Counted from the stretch's first letter, positions 44,301-56,343 are shown. The stretch: 64,000 bases of DNA from Spinacia oleracea (GCF_020520425.1 NC_079492.1:38319542-38383541), one strand, 5' to 3'. Numbers and translations are program-made. The notes: a model not told the origin generated them from the letters alone.

Positions 44301-44912
44301 ATGTCATTACCATTTTCAAGTTAAAAATATTTAGTAAGGAAGAAAAAAAATCAAAGAAAAGTTTAACTCCAAAATTTAAGAATAATAACTTTCTCTCAAT
44401 AATCAATTACAGTGTTATAAATTTAATTAATTATACATAATTTTTTTTTTGTCTCTTCTTGAACTAAAACCCGATATTATATCATATAAATAAAATATAC
44501 TAAGATAAAATTATGTTGGGTAGTTTAAGATATTTGGCTTGAGATATTGACGTAAGATAACAAGCGTCAAATATTAGACATGATATTGTATTTCGTATTA
44601 TTGTTAGAGCACATGGATTTTTATTTTTTTAATATGGAAATGGTTTTTAATTTTTTTTTTCTATACTTTAATTAGTTTGTACTTTGTATATTATTTTGTC
44701 AATATTATTTTGTCTTAAGCTTTTAATTTTAAGTTTATATTAAAAGAGAGGCGAATCATAAAGTGATATTTGTCATCACCACATTGATTTTATCTCTTTT
44801 AGTATACTAATTTGACCAAAATATTAAGTAAATAATTTTTCATTTGATACCTATTTGACTAAAGTATTACCAAAATCATTTAAAGCAAATTATTATTATG
44901 TGACATCTATTA
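44301..44912. other. AT-rich intergenic DNA
   Basis: No gene. 44760-44820 contains a worn Helitron-like end (TCTCTTTTAGTATACTAATTT), related to 45480-45520 and 57530-57570. Confidence 0.5.
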
Positions 44913-45108
44913 GGGTGTGTTCTATTCACATGCTTTTCACTTGTTTTTCTGAGCTTATCTTATCTGAACTTACCAAAACTTATTTTAGTTATAAATTGCA
45001 ATTGGTCAACCCTTATTTTTCTTGAACTTATCTTATCTGAACTTAACTAAACTTATCTGAACTTATTTTTCCTGAAATAAGTGGAAATAAGGTGAACAGA
45101 ATAGAGCC
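44913..45108. mobile_element. 196-bp Tourist-like MITE
   Basis: It starts GGGTGTGTTCTATTCAC and ends GTGAACAGAATAGAGCC, an imperfect terminal inverted repeat, flanked by TTA at 44910-44912 and 45109-45111. The inside is built of CTTATCTGAACTTA units. The 3-bp TTA target points to PIF/Harbinger. Confidence 0.7.
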
Positions 45109-45286
45109 TTAGTTGTCATATTCCGTATTCCAATATTTTTCCATATGTAAATAGTTTATAAAAAAATGATAGAAAATAAAAAGGATGTAAAGTAGGTGTA
45201 TTTTTAGAAAAATATTTTTTCGCGAGAAAGTTTTGCACCATAAGTGACATGTTGTCACTCCTGGTGTCTTTCTTAGTATAATGTAA

Positions 45287-45775
45287 CTAGAATAGGTCCC
45301 CTGTACACACAAATATTAAAAAATAATTCCATCTTTTTTATAAATTATTTAACTGGAATATTTATCCCCTAAATCTATTGTATAATTAATAAATCTCGAA
45401 CGTATTCAATTATCATACAATTTACAATTTCCCTCCTACTATGTATTATATATTTTATATGTTTAATATTATGATTTGGCCAAAATATTTGATATGCTTA
45501 ATATGCTAATTTGACCAAAATATTGAGTAATTTTTTTTTTATCTATTATTGATATGACAATTTGACTAAAATTTACCAAAATTATCTAATAATGTTATAT
45601 TCCATAATCTTATTATTTTTTCTATATTTAATCATTTATAAAAAAAAAAGGAGAGAAAAAAAAAATAATAAAGTAGATATAGAGTATGTTTTTTTAGGAA
45701 AGAGTTTTTGGCGGAAAAAATTTGCACAAGAAAGTGACATGTGTCATTTCTGGTGTCTGTTTTAGTATAACTAGT
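45287..45775 (-). mobile_element. Short Helitron, about 490 bp
   Basis: Colinear along its length with the better-preserved copy at 57337-57831. The 3' terminus is CTAG at 45290-45287 (minus), with a decayed hairpin; the 5' side has TGACATGTGTCA and TTTTAGTATA near 45735-45770. Non-coding and non-autonomous. Confidence 0.55.
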
Positions 45776-45785
45776 TTTAGTGTAA

Positions 45786-46245
45786 CTAGTTTTTTTGGCC
45801 CGTGCGACGCACGATTTATATTTTGTAATCAAATTAAATAATGATGTCGATATAAAAGTTAAATGGGAAATAAACTAAATAATCAAACATTGATTAAATC
45901 GGAGTTTTAAGAATGTTTAAAATTTTTCTATTAAATATTTAGGGAGAGTTGTACAAAATAAGTTAAAATATATTAAAATAAAAGAGATTTTAAGGTGGTG
46001 ACAAGTGGCATGCAAATTTTTCTGTTTTAAACTATCAAGTTTTTTTTTTTTTTTTTTTTTGACGGGAATTTTAAACTATCAAGTTAGATGTAATAGATAG
46101 ATACAGATAGATGCAAATGAACTTTCTATCATTCTATGTCTATTTTTTTTTATATCACGTGAGCATCTATATATTATACATTTGGATGCATCTGATCATA
46201 GGTGTATTTCATTATACTTCGTATAATTTTACTCATATGTTATAC
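45786..46245 (-). mobile_element. Further Helitron 3' end and worn interior
   Basis: The minus strand reads CGTGCGTCGCACGGGCC and then CTAG at 45789-45786: a good hairpin and CTRR end directly beside the previous Helitron. The 5' end is not clear; a run of T near 46031-46052 and AT-rich DNA follow, up to Copia-2. No gene. Confidence 0.4.
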
Positions 46246-46250
46246 ATATG

Positions 46251-46899
46251 TGAAGGAATTATGTCCTTAGACATTTTCGGCAATTACTAAATATAAATAG
46301 AAATTAATTATGAAGATAATAAATTAATTATTTTAGTAATCATATTTGCTTGCTAGAGAATAAATGTGATTAGTAGGACAATATTGATTGGACCTACAAC
46401 TAAAATATATTAATCCTATAAGGTCACACATATAAGCACTAATTGGAATGGGCCCAAAATGTCCTATGGCAACCGGCCTGCTAAGAGAAATAAGGTTGGG
46501 CTTTGTGTTAACTTAAAAGCCCTAAACATTATAATAGTTATAATGTCAGGGATTCAGTAACTACGTTGATTGAATATCTGACACAAAAAGCAAACACAAA
46601 AACCCTAACTGTCATTCTCTAAACGCCGTACATCCCAAACAAAGCAAGAGACAGATTGTGATCGTTCTCTTCCGTACTAGCATACGTGGGATTCAATTCG
46701 TGCTCGTGGACTGAGTAGAGGAGCAACAAGTGGGGCTCTAAGATCTTCGAAGCTTGCATACGAACGGGAGAACACGCTTCAAAGGTGATTATTCTTTCGA
46801 CTTAATCTGATCTATACTATTGTTATGCATGAGATCCTGTGATAGATGTTAGGAAATTGTTTCTTGAAATTCCGCTTTATGCATCTATATGTTCCTTAA
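46251..46899 (+). repeat. 5' LTR of Copia-2
   Basis: It starts TGAAGGAATTATGTCC. The last bases read TTCCTTAA where the 3' LTR has TTCCTTCA, a worn terminal base. It is followed by the primer site. Confidence 0.9.
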
Positions 46900-46909
46900 G
46901 TGGTATCAG
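46900..46909 (+). promoter_or_regulatory. Primer binding site of Copia-2 (initiator Met type, shortened match)
   Basis: GTGGTATCAG directly follows the LTR, then TTTTAGCC instead of the usual AGCC. The match to the initiator Met tRNA end is shorter than in the Copia-1 family. Confidence 0.75.
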
Positions 46910-47740
46910 TTTTAGCCTCTTGCATAATATTTTATGATCATGATTGTATGCAACATTATTATTTTGATTCAATTAAGGGAAGATTTATTTATGGCTTGAA
47001 TTTGCAAAATTAATATATGATATTAATTGATTGGAATCATTAAATCGTGATTTAATTAATTTTTGCTCAAAATAAATTTATAAAATTCTGAAATTTTTAT
47101 CACAGGGTCGAAATTAACAGTTAATATCACATAAAAAATTTCGGATTTTTTAAATTTAATTCGTCAGATTTTAAATTATTTAATGGTTAATAAGATTAAT
47201 CATGGAAATAATTTGTTAACAATTAAAGATTTGATTTTTAATTTGTTAAATAAATCTACTGATTATCCCCTAATTTTTATACAATAGCCAAAATTTTTTG
47301 GTAATTTTTTAACTAATTTTCGGAATTTTTGTATATTAATTATTGAATTTGGTTAATTTTTATGTCTAATTCGATTAATCATAAAATTTAAGGATAACAA
47401 TTAAAATTTTTGATTTTATTTGTTAAGAAAATTCAATAGATCTGCCTGGGAATTTAATTCGAATTTTTCGGATTATAATTGTTATTTTCTTGAATTATTT
47501 GAATAAAATGAGATAATTATGCCTTAAATTTTGAATTCTTGTTAGATTTAATTTTAATAAAGAGTTTAAATTGAAATCTAACTTCTAACAACCCTAAAAT
47601 TCAGTTTAAGGATTTTTAATTTATTCAAATTTTTTGCCATTATTTTCGGATAATTAAACCCTAATTAAATTGTTAATCTTTAACAAAAGTTGGATAAAGA
47701 TTAATTTAATCTAAGTAATTGTTACACAAATTAAAAGAAC

Positions 47741-48065
47741 AACCCCCATGGCTGGGTGGCCACCACCTGCGGCGGTGGAGCCACGGTGGCGGGTGAATTA
47801 GGGCGGATTTCCGGCAGAAGATTGGGCGGCGTACGGGCGGCGGGTGAGGCGGCGTATGGACGTCGCCATTGGCTGCTGTTGCGTCTGGTTGTTGTTGCGA
47901 CTGGTTGCAGTGGTGGCCTGGCTCGTCGGTGGACTTGGCTGCCGGATTCTTCTGGTGGCTGGGTCGACCGGCGTGGCTGGGTCATTCCCGTGGAAGCTGG
48001 TCGGCGGCCCTGGTGGCTGCTGGCCGGCGATGCTGCGTTTAAAAAAAAAAAAAAAAAAAAAAAAA
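47741..48065 (+). repeat. GC-rich block ending in A25
   Basis: 47741-48040 is rich in GGCGG, TGGCTGG and GGTGG and contrasts with its surroundings. It ends in 25 consecutive A (48041-48065). This looks like a reverse-transcribed RNA with a poly(A) tail lodged in the leader. Frames are open in several phases on both strands without a known domain. Confidence 0.5.
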
Positions 48066-48548
48066 CACCATTTTAACAATCAGTCAGCCGTGGTTTAAGT
48101 GGTGGTTAAGAAAATGTTTGACTTTTTCATTAAAAGGAAAGTCTAATTTTTGCTAAGTTAGTATGGAAGAGGTCAAAAAAATTATTTTGATTTAGTTTTC
48201 TAAATTTAAAATATTGTTTTTTTGATTAACTTGAAAATAATTTTTTTTTGGGAAAATCATGTTGAGCATAAATCAATAAATTTCCTTTTAATGCAAATTA
48301 AAGATTAATGAGATTATTCTAGCCATATTTAAATAAGTAATTGAATTAAAATAATAAAGTTTCCTATGAAATATTGAACTTAAATTGTTTAAGTTTTTAT
48401 AATCATTTTGGAAATATTATTTGCCTATTAACAGTTAATAAGTAAATAATTTGTGTTTAATATTGTTTGATATTATATGCGTGTATGGAATATATATGAT
48501 ATTTGTTACAGGTGAGTGACTAGTATGGCCCAAAATAGGATAGAAAAT

Positions 48549-48605
48549 ACGATCTGCGTATCGTTTTGTATTCTTGTAAATTTTAAAATACGATCTGCGC
48601 ATCGT
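48549..48605 (+). promoter_or_regulatory. Two conserved stem-loops in the Copia-2 leader
   Basis: ACGAT-CTGCGT-ATCGT (48549-48564) and ACGAT-CTGCGC-ATCGT (48590-48605). Compared with Copia-1 (ATGGT/ACCAT), both sides of the stem changed together while the loop stayed nearly constant. The second loop has a self-complementary GCGC, as in kissing-loop dimers. Confidence 0.55.
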
Positions 48606-49354
48606 TCTGTATTGTTGTAATTTAATTTAAAAGTTTAAATTAGATTATAAAGTTTGTATTATGAGCTCGATGGAGTAAGAAGGTTCAATCAGAAATTCAA
48701 GGATGGAGATCCAAGAAAGATGAACAGGAACCCAAGAAGATTTGAGCTTATTTTTAGGGGCCATACTAGGATCACATTTAATTTTTATGCATTTTATATT
48801 GCCTTAAAATGCTTATTGAGTTTATGTATGTGGTTATTTAAAGCGATGTGTTCACTTTTAATTAACCAACATAGTAAACTTAGGTCCCAAAAAATAATAT
48901 TGAGTTTAAGTGCTTTTCCATACAACACCTATAAGGCCTTAGATCATGAGTAATAGGTTCTGCCAAAGCAGGGTGTTGCTTATAATTCCGGGGATAGTAG
49001 GGTAGGTTTTTTGAAACTTACATGTTAATGTTTGGTTTAACTCAACAAAACTATCAAAAGACAAAGTTTTGGGTTTTGAAGTTAAGAGATAGGAAAATAC
49101 AAAGAGTTGTTAACCTGTCTACCAAGAGTTATAATTAGTTATAATTAGTAAAATGTTTACTTACCTCGAATACTATAAATTAAAGTAGCAGGGCCAATGT
49201 CCGTTTGATTGTAGTGGGAGGGGATCTTGGTTAATTCTTTATTCAATGGGGACTTCTAATTTTGAATAAAGGGTAGTAGTGAATTGAATTTGTTTAATTG
49301 CTACTTTTGATAAACATTATATTGAATCTTGCTTTACTTTTTATTGTAGTTATC

Positions 49355-52135
49355 ATGTCTGGTGCAAACAACTCTACTTTTAACTTGCGCCCTCTAATTG
49401 AAAAAGACAAACTGAATGCTACCAACTTCCTACAATGGCAAATGGCTGTGAGAATTGTTCTCAGAGCGGAAGGAAAAGAAAGTGTTCTTGACAATCCTCT
49501 CCCTGAACCCCTGCCAGAAAATGCTACTGCAGCTCAAAGGCGAGCTAGACAAACTCTAGAGGATAACTCCTTGCAAGTAACATGCTTGATGCTTGCTTGC
49601 ATGGAACCAGAGTATCAAAAACGTTTTGATGGTCTGGATGCCTACAGCATAATCCAGCAACTGAAAACTTTGTTTCAGAAAAATGCTAGATTGGAGAGAT
49701 TTGAAGCAAACTGCAAACTTCTGGATTCCAAGTTGGAAGAAGGGAAGCCCGTTGGTCCGCATGTGTTCGATTTGATTGGACATTTTCAGACCATGGAGAA
49801 ATTGGGCTTCCCTTATCCTAAGGACCTGGCAACTAACATAGTCATCAGATCCTTGCCTGAAGATTTTCATAACTTTAAGTTGAACTTCTACATGCAAGGA
49901 GGGGAGACTACCCTGCAAGAGTTGCATGGTTCACTAATTCAGGCTGAGAGAAACTTACCAAGTAAACCTAAACATAAGGATGTTCTAATGGTTAGTAAAG
50001 GTAAGCAGTTCAAGAAGAAAGGGGCTCCCATGAAGAAGAACAAGGGCAAGGTAGTTGCCAATGAGAACTCTTCAACCAAGCCAAAGGCCACTCCAAAGGC
50101 TAAGGTAGCTGCTCAACATGAGTGCTACCACTGCCACAAGATTGGTCATTGGAAGAGGAACTGCCCCAAGTATCTGGAGGAAAAGAAGACTGGTGCTTCA
50201 ATTTCAGGTATCTATGTCATAGAAGTTAATTTAGCTACAGCTGCTTCTTGGGTATTTGATACCGCTTGTGGATCTCACATTATTGGTAATGTGCAGGGAC
50301 TAAAAAGAAGTAGGAGCTTGAGCAAAGGCGAGGTGGATCTCCGAGTAGGCAATGGAGCAAGAGTTGCTGCTTTAGCTGTAGGAGATTATAGTTTACGCTT
50401 GCCTTCTGGTTTAATATTAGAACTTTATAATTGTTATTACGTTCCAGTTATTATCAAGAACATAATTTCTATTCCGATTTTGGATTCGGAAGGTTTTTCA
50501 TTTCAAATTATGAATAATTATTGTTCAGCATATTTGAATGGTATGTTCTATGTCTCTGCTAAATTATCAAATGGTTTGTATGTACTAGACTTACAAAACC
50601 ATATCTATCACATAGAAAACAAGAAACACAAATCAAATGATTTGAACCCTACTTACCTATGGCATTGTCGATTAGGCCACATAAGCTCAAAGCGCATAGA
50701 GAAACTTCATAAGGATGGAATTCTCAAATCATTTGATTTTGAATCATTTGAAGTACGTGAGTTTTGCTTAATGGGGAAAATGACAAAGTCTCCTTTCACA
50801 GGCTCAAGTGAAAGGGCCAATGATCTTTTAGCCCTCATACATACTGATGTGTGCGGACCTATGAGTACTTTGGCTAGGGGAGGGTACCGGTATTTCATTA
50901 CTTTTACTGATGATGTGAGCAGATTTGGATATGTTTACCTCATGCGGCATAAGTCGGAATCCTTTGAAAAGTTCAAGGAATTCCAAAATGAAGTACAAAA
51001 CCAACTTAGAAAGAAAATTAAAGCATTGCGATCCGATCGTGGTGGTGAATATTTATCTCGAGAGTTTGGTGATCATTTGAAAGATTGTGGAATACTTTCG
51101 CAATTGACTCCACCAGGGACACCACAATTGAATGGGGTTTCCGAAAGAAGGAACCGAACTCTATTAGATATGGTTCGGTCCATGATGAGTCTTGCTAACC
51201 TTCCTGCCTCATTTTGGGGATTTGCGCTTGAAACAGCGGCATTCACACTCAACAGAGCTCCGTCCAAAGCAGTAGAAAAGACACCATATGAGATGTGGAC
51301 TGGAAAAGTTCCAAAATTGTCTTTTCTAAGGACATGGGGTTGTGAAGTTTATGTAAAACGTTTACTTTCTGATAAGCTTTCACCCAAGTCCGATAAGTGT
51401 CTTTTTGTGGGTTACCCAAAACAGACTAAGGGATACTACTTCTACAACCAAACCGAAAACAAAGTGTTTGTTGCTCGCGATGGTGTCTTTCTGGAAAAGG
51501 AGTTTATTTCCAGAAAAACAAGTGGGAGTAATGTATATCTCGAAGAAATTCGAGATGAGCAACAAATGGATGAGGTTCACACCTCGTCAGAGACGACCCA
51601 GCATGAAAATGCTCAGGAGGCGGTGCATTCCATTCATGCGCCTTCTACCGTCCCACTTGGAGATAATCCATGCGAAGTCCCTCAACCTAATGAGGTGGAA
51701 ACTTCTCCTGTTGTTCCCCAACGTAGGTCTAGTAGGACCGTCATTTCGTCAAAGAGATATATTGATTTCCTTTTGACTGAAAGTTCTGAAATAGAGATTT
51801 TAGAACATGAGGAACCTACTAGCTACACAAATGCTTTGACGAGTCAAGACTCCGAGAAATGGCTTGAAGCCATGAGATCCGAAATGGATTCGATGTTTGA
51901 AAATCAAGTATGGGACTTGGTTGCTTTGCCTGATGGGGTTAAACCCATAGGTTGCAAATGGATTTTCAAACTGAAAAAGGACAAAGATGGAAACATTGAT
52001 GTCTTTAAGGCAAGACTAGTGGCAAAAGGTTTTAGACAAATTCATGGTATTGACTATGATGAAACCTTCTCACCAGTAGCCATGCTGAAATCCATTAGGA
52101 TAATTCTTGCGATTGCTGCCTTTCATGACTATGAG
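49355..52135 (+). pseudogene. gag-pol: Copia-2 gag, protease, integrase and start of RT
   Basis: ATG at 49355 (MSGANNSTFNLRPL); the frame is open upstream, but this start corresponds to that of Copia-1. Zinc knuckle CYHCHKIGHWKRNC near residue 260; protease VFDTACGSHI (D-T-A rather than the usual D-T-G); pre-integrase finger with WHCRLGH but REFC where Copia-1 has CESC, so one zinc Cys is lost. The integrase core has HTDVCGP, SDRGGEY and SERRNRT intact, then PSKAVEKTPYEMW. The RT begins VAKGFRQIHGIDYDE. The frame ends in TAG at 52136-52138, supplied by the inserted hAT element. Confidence 0.88.
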
Positions 52136-53232
52136 TAGGGATGGCAATGGATCAGACTCGGGTCGGATGCAGCAAGATCCGAATCCGATCCATTTACTAA
52201 TCGGATGCTAAAAATGGATCCGAATCCGAATCCGAGTCCGAAACTCCGAAACCCGAGTCCGATCCGAATACTCATTTTGAAGGTCCGAATCCGACCCGAT
52301 CAGTCGGACCTCCGACGAGATCCGAATCCATCCTAATCAATTTGAACGCTTCTGCAACATTTTTCTTAAAATTTTCCAACAAAAAAGAAATGCGTTAAAG
52401 ACGATGAACAAATACATAGTACATATGATTCTTAAATTTAAACCTTGCTCATATAAAATAAAACTAGAAATAATCCAAGTTGATTGCATATATTATTCCC
52501 ATCGGTTAAATAAATTACACTTAAATTGATTACAAAAATGAACAACTACAAATCTATATCCTGGAATTCTAATTAAGAGAGTACAAGAAATCAATAATTA
52601 AAAGATTCATATAACGAATTAATGAAGTAACCATACACCTATAAATCTAGCCCAATATATAACTAAATCGACCATACCTTTAACAATTAATTCAAACCAT
52701 AAATCATCACAAGAAGACCGATTGAAATCGAAAACCGCAACACCTAGTGGAAGGCGGCGATGGTGGAAGGCGGCGATGGTGGTCGAATTTATAAGAAAGA
52801 TGGAGTAGAGAAGAGAGAGAGAGTCCTTTGAAAGAGTTTTTAGTGGAGGTCGAGATGCTGGATGATTTCTATGGAGATGGAGCAGGGGCTACTTTGAATC
52901 TTTGATACTCCGTAGTTTCTAATTTCTGAGGGGGGCTGTAGAAGTGGGAAGGAGAGAGAGTTAGATTAGGCGGTGGATGACAGGATGAGGGAGTTGGAAA
53001 TTAGGGTTTGCTTTTATATATTACAAGGGAAAATGAATTATTACTGTTAAAGCTAGCGGGTCGGAGTCGGGTCGGATGCCACGCAGGATCCATATCCGAT
53101 CCGACTCCCATTCGGACTCGGAGTTATTTTTTCGGATTCGGATTCGGATTATTTTATTTCGGATTCGGAGCGGAGTTTTTTCTTCAAATCGGGTCGGATT
53201 CGGATCGGAGTCGGATTGAATTGCCATCCCTA
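52136..53232. mobile_element. hAT-type non-autonomous transposon (1,097 bp)
   Basis: The ends are TAGGGATGGCAAT and ATTGCCATCCCTA. ACTATGAG flanks both sides (52128-52135 and 53233-53240): 8 bp, as in hAT. Near both ends are many TCGGAT/ATCCGA motifs in opposite orientation, likely transposase binding sites. No transposase frame is visible inside. Confidence 0.9.
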
Positions 53233-53240
53233 ACTATGAG

Positions 53241-54455
53241 ATCTGGCAGATGGACGTCAAAACCGCTTTCTTGAATGGGTTCTTGAAAGAGGATGTGTAC
53301 ATGACACAACCACAAGGTTTTGAAGATCCAAACAGTCCAAGAAAAGTTTGCAAGCTTAAGAAGTCCATTTATGGGCTTAAGCAAGCATCCCGGAGTTGGA
53401 ACCTCAGATTTGATGAGGCAGTCAAATCTTTTGGCTTCCTCAGAAATGAAGAGGAATCTTGTATATACAAGAAGTTGAGTGGGAGTAGTATTTCTTTCCT
53501 AGTCTTGTATGTGGATGACAAGGAATGGCTTAAAAGTTGTTTTTCCATGAAAGACCTAGGAGAAGCTGAATACATCTTGGGAATAAGGATCCATAGAGAT
53601 AGATCCAAAAGGTTGATTGGACTTAGCTAAGAGACTTATATTGATAAGGTTCTTGCAAGGTTCAAGCTGTAAAACTCCAAAAGAGGTTTCATTCCCATGC
53701 AACATGGCATTTCACTTGGCAAGACTCAGTGTCCTTCGACACCTGATGAGGTCAAGCGCATGAGTAATGTTCCTTATGCCTCTGCAGTAGGGTCCATTAT
53801 GTATGCCATGGTATGCACTCGACCGGATGTTGCATATTCTTTGAGTATGTGCAGCAGATACCAGTCAAACCCAGGAGAGGCGCACTGGATGGCAGCAAAG
53901 AATATCCTTAAGTACTTAAGAAGGACTAAGGATGATTTCTTGGTCTATGGTGGAGATAATGAGTTGGTTGCCACTGGATACACCGATGCAAGCTTCCAAA
54001 GTGACAAAGATGATTTCCGATCACAATCTGGTTTCATATTTTGTCTCAATGGAGGGGCTGTGAGCTGGAAGAGTTCTAAGCAGAGTACCATCGCAGATTC
54101 TACAACAGAGGCTGAGTATATTGCAGCAAGTGATGAAGCAAAAGAAGCTGTTTGGATCAAAAAGTTCATTAGTGAACTTGGTGTAGTTCCTAGCATTGAA
54201 AATGGCATTGAGTTGTATTGTGACAACAATGGTGCCATTTCCCAGTCCAAGGAACCCAGATCGCACCAAAAATCCAAACATGTGCTCAGGAGATTCCATC
54301 TTATTCGAGAGATCGTTGAAAGAGGGGATGTGAAAGTAAGCAAGGTTCATACTGAGGATAACGTGGCTGATCCTCTGACTAAACCGCTTGCTCAACCTAA
54401 GCATGAGAGTCATACTAGGTCTATGGGGCTTAGGCATATGGGAGAATGGCTTTAG
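53241..54455 (+). pseudogene. pol: Copia-2 RT remainder and RNase H
   Basis: The RT resumes after the target duplicate with IWQMDVKTAFLNGF. The active site YVDD (53508-53519) is followed directly by KEWLKS, so about 14 residues present in Copia-1 are missing in frame. In-frame TAA codons at 53628-53630 and 53670-53672 follow. RNase H from about 53760 is open to TAG/TTAG at 54455 and keeps GYTDAS, STTEAEYIAA, YCDNNGAIS and VADPLTKPL. Confidence 0.87.
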
Positions 54456-56343
54456 TTTGTTTACTTTATGTTTACAATTGTAAAGACATTTATTATGCTT
54501 TGAATGTTTATCAATAAAAGTTCATTCTTATTTAATTGTTTGGTTTAGTATTAAATAAAATGTCCAAATAACTTGTGTTTTCAAATAGGATTATCGAAAA
54601 CGTTTTGATAATGGAACCCTATAAAGTGAACTGAAATCACAACTTATTAAGTCCCTAGTCTAAATCACTAAATTGGACATAAGTGATTTATGTGAATACT
54701 AGCATGTAATTAATTGATAGTGCAGTTCCATGGCTATGGAGACATAGGGATGTCTAATTGATTATAGGAAAATTTGTAATTATTAATCCAACATTTGCCC
54801 GGTTTTCTTTAATTAAGCCTTCCTATGCGATATTTCTAAATAATCCAACCTTTATGACCCAACTACTATTATTAAGCCTGGATGACCGGTTACCTGCTAC
54901 AAAGTCAAGGAAAATTTGTAATTATTAATCCAACCTTTGCCCGATTTTCTTTAATTAAGCCTACCTATGCGATATTTCTAAGTAATCCAACCTCTATGAC
55001 CCAACTACTATTATTAAGCCTGGATGACCGGTTACCTGCTACAAAGTCAACGTTAAAAACGTTAACAACCTAAAGTTGGTTTCCCTCCTAAAATATTGGA
55101 CATGTCATCATCACTTGCCACCTAAACAAGGATTTCATTTTTTTCTTCAAAAAACTCTTAACCCTTCTCTTCTCTGTACCGTGTTTCAATTCCTCTCTCC
55201 TCCATTACTGTTGCTTCAACCACAATTGTACTGGGTCATGACATCATCAGCGATTTTCTTATGGAAATAGGTGACTTCATCCACGCGCATTCAAATTTCG
55301 TCTCAAAAATCGTACAATTGAAGGTGAACTTGCGAACCCTAGCGTTTTTGTTCCTTTTTTGGTAAATTTTGAATTTTGGGCTTCCTTGATGGTCAGTTCG
55401 TAAAAGCCCGAGCTGTTGCAATAATATAGTTTTTTTTATGTTATGGGATGTTGGTTATTGTGGTCTTGTTGAAAATTTAGAAAGAAAAATAAACCTTGAA
55501 TTTGAAGAAGATCCAGATCCAACAGGCAATTGCTTTACCCCAACCATAGCAATTGCTGATTATTTTTGATGAACTTCGAATGGAGAGGTATGAGGGATCG
55601 ACAATGGTGGAGAAGAGGTAGAAGAGAAATAATGGAGAGGAGTGCAGAGATGAAGCAGAAAATCGCAGAGGAGAGAGGAACGAAAATTAAAATAGCAATT
55701 AAAGAAAATAAGGGGAAAAAATTAAAAAAATTATAATTGTTATATGCCACGTAAGGGTGAATACCTCCTATAGCAGGTTAGTAACTTGTTAGGCTTAATA
55801 ATAGTAGTTGGGTCATAAAGGTTGGATTATTTAGAAATATCGCATAGGTAGGCTTAATTAAAGAAAATCGGGAAAAGGTTGGATTAATAATTACAAATTT
55901 TCCTTGATTATATGGATGTATACTTGATGCATTGAGACTTGACCTAACTAGATTCTAAAAGTAGAATCAAACTTCTATATTTAGTGGATTCCTTAGACAT
56001 GAGTATGTCTTAATAACCACGAGACAATTAGTTTAACTTTGACGCCGTTAAACGCCGCGCCGTAAAAGGAGGTTATAAAGGCAGTGATCAGGTGGGCTAA
56101 GAATTGAGTGGGAGTTATGGTCATACAAGAGTGAATAAGTCCTCCTATTTGATAGGAATGGTGTCTGGGCCTCTTGTTGAGCGAGAACTGAAAATTGCAT
56201 GGCCATGCGGAATGGGATTAAAAGTTAATCTTTATTGAACAGTTCGAACTCGGCGATCAAGAAACTAGAATTTGAGAATAACAGTGTGTTATCAAATTTT
56301 GGCATTAAGAGACTTAAGGAATTTAGCATTGCGTTCTTGTCTT
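54456..56343 (+). other. 3' noncoding region of Copia-2
   Basis: About 750 bp apart from the Mutator-like element it contains. A 24-base block at 56060-56083 is identical to Copia-1 23885-23908. No coding. Confidence 0.7.
54767..55903. mobile_element. Mutator-like element B (1,137 bp), inverted relative to A
   Basis: TTGATTATA flanks both sides (54758-54766 and 55904-55912), 9 bp. The ends are GGAAAATTTG and AAATTTTCC. The left terminal repeat is present twice in tandem (54767-54908 and 54909-55050), which accounts for the 141-bp size difference from copy A. The carried exon lies on the minus strand, 55547-55495 (MVGVKQLPVGSG), followed by a donor-like GT; the second open piece (FECAWMKSPIS) lies at about 55421-55236. 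Confidence 0.87.

Larger units (their letters stand above)
46910..49354 (+). other. Leader of Copia-2
   Basis: An unusually long leader of about 2.4 kb. AT-rich parts flank a GC-rich block (47741-48040). The portion from about 48517 is homologous to the Copia-1 leader, including the paired hairpins. It ends TTTATTGTAG near the start codon. Confidence 0.7.

Noticed and set aside
47731..48098. Four overlapping frames in the GC-rich leader block of Copia-2
   Set aside because: They are open on both strands because of composition. No domain and no consistent start.
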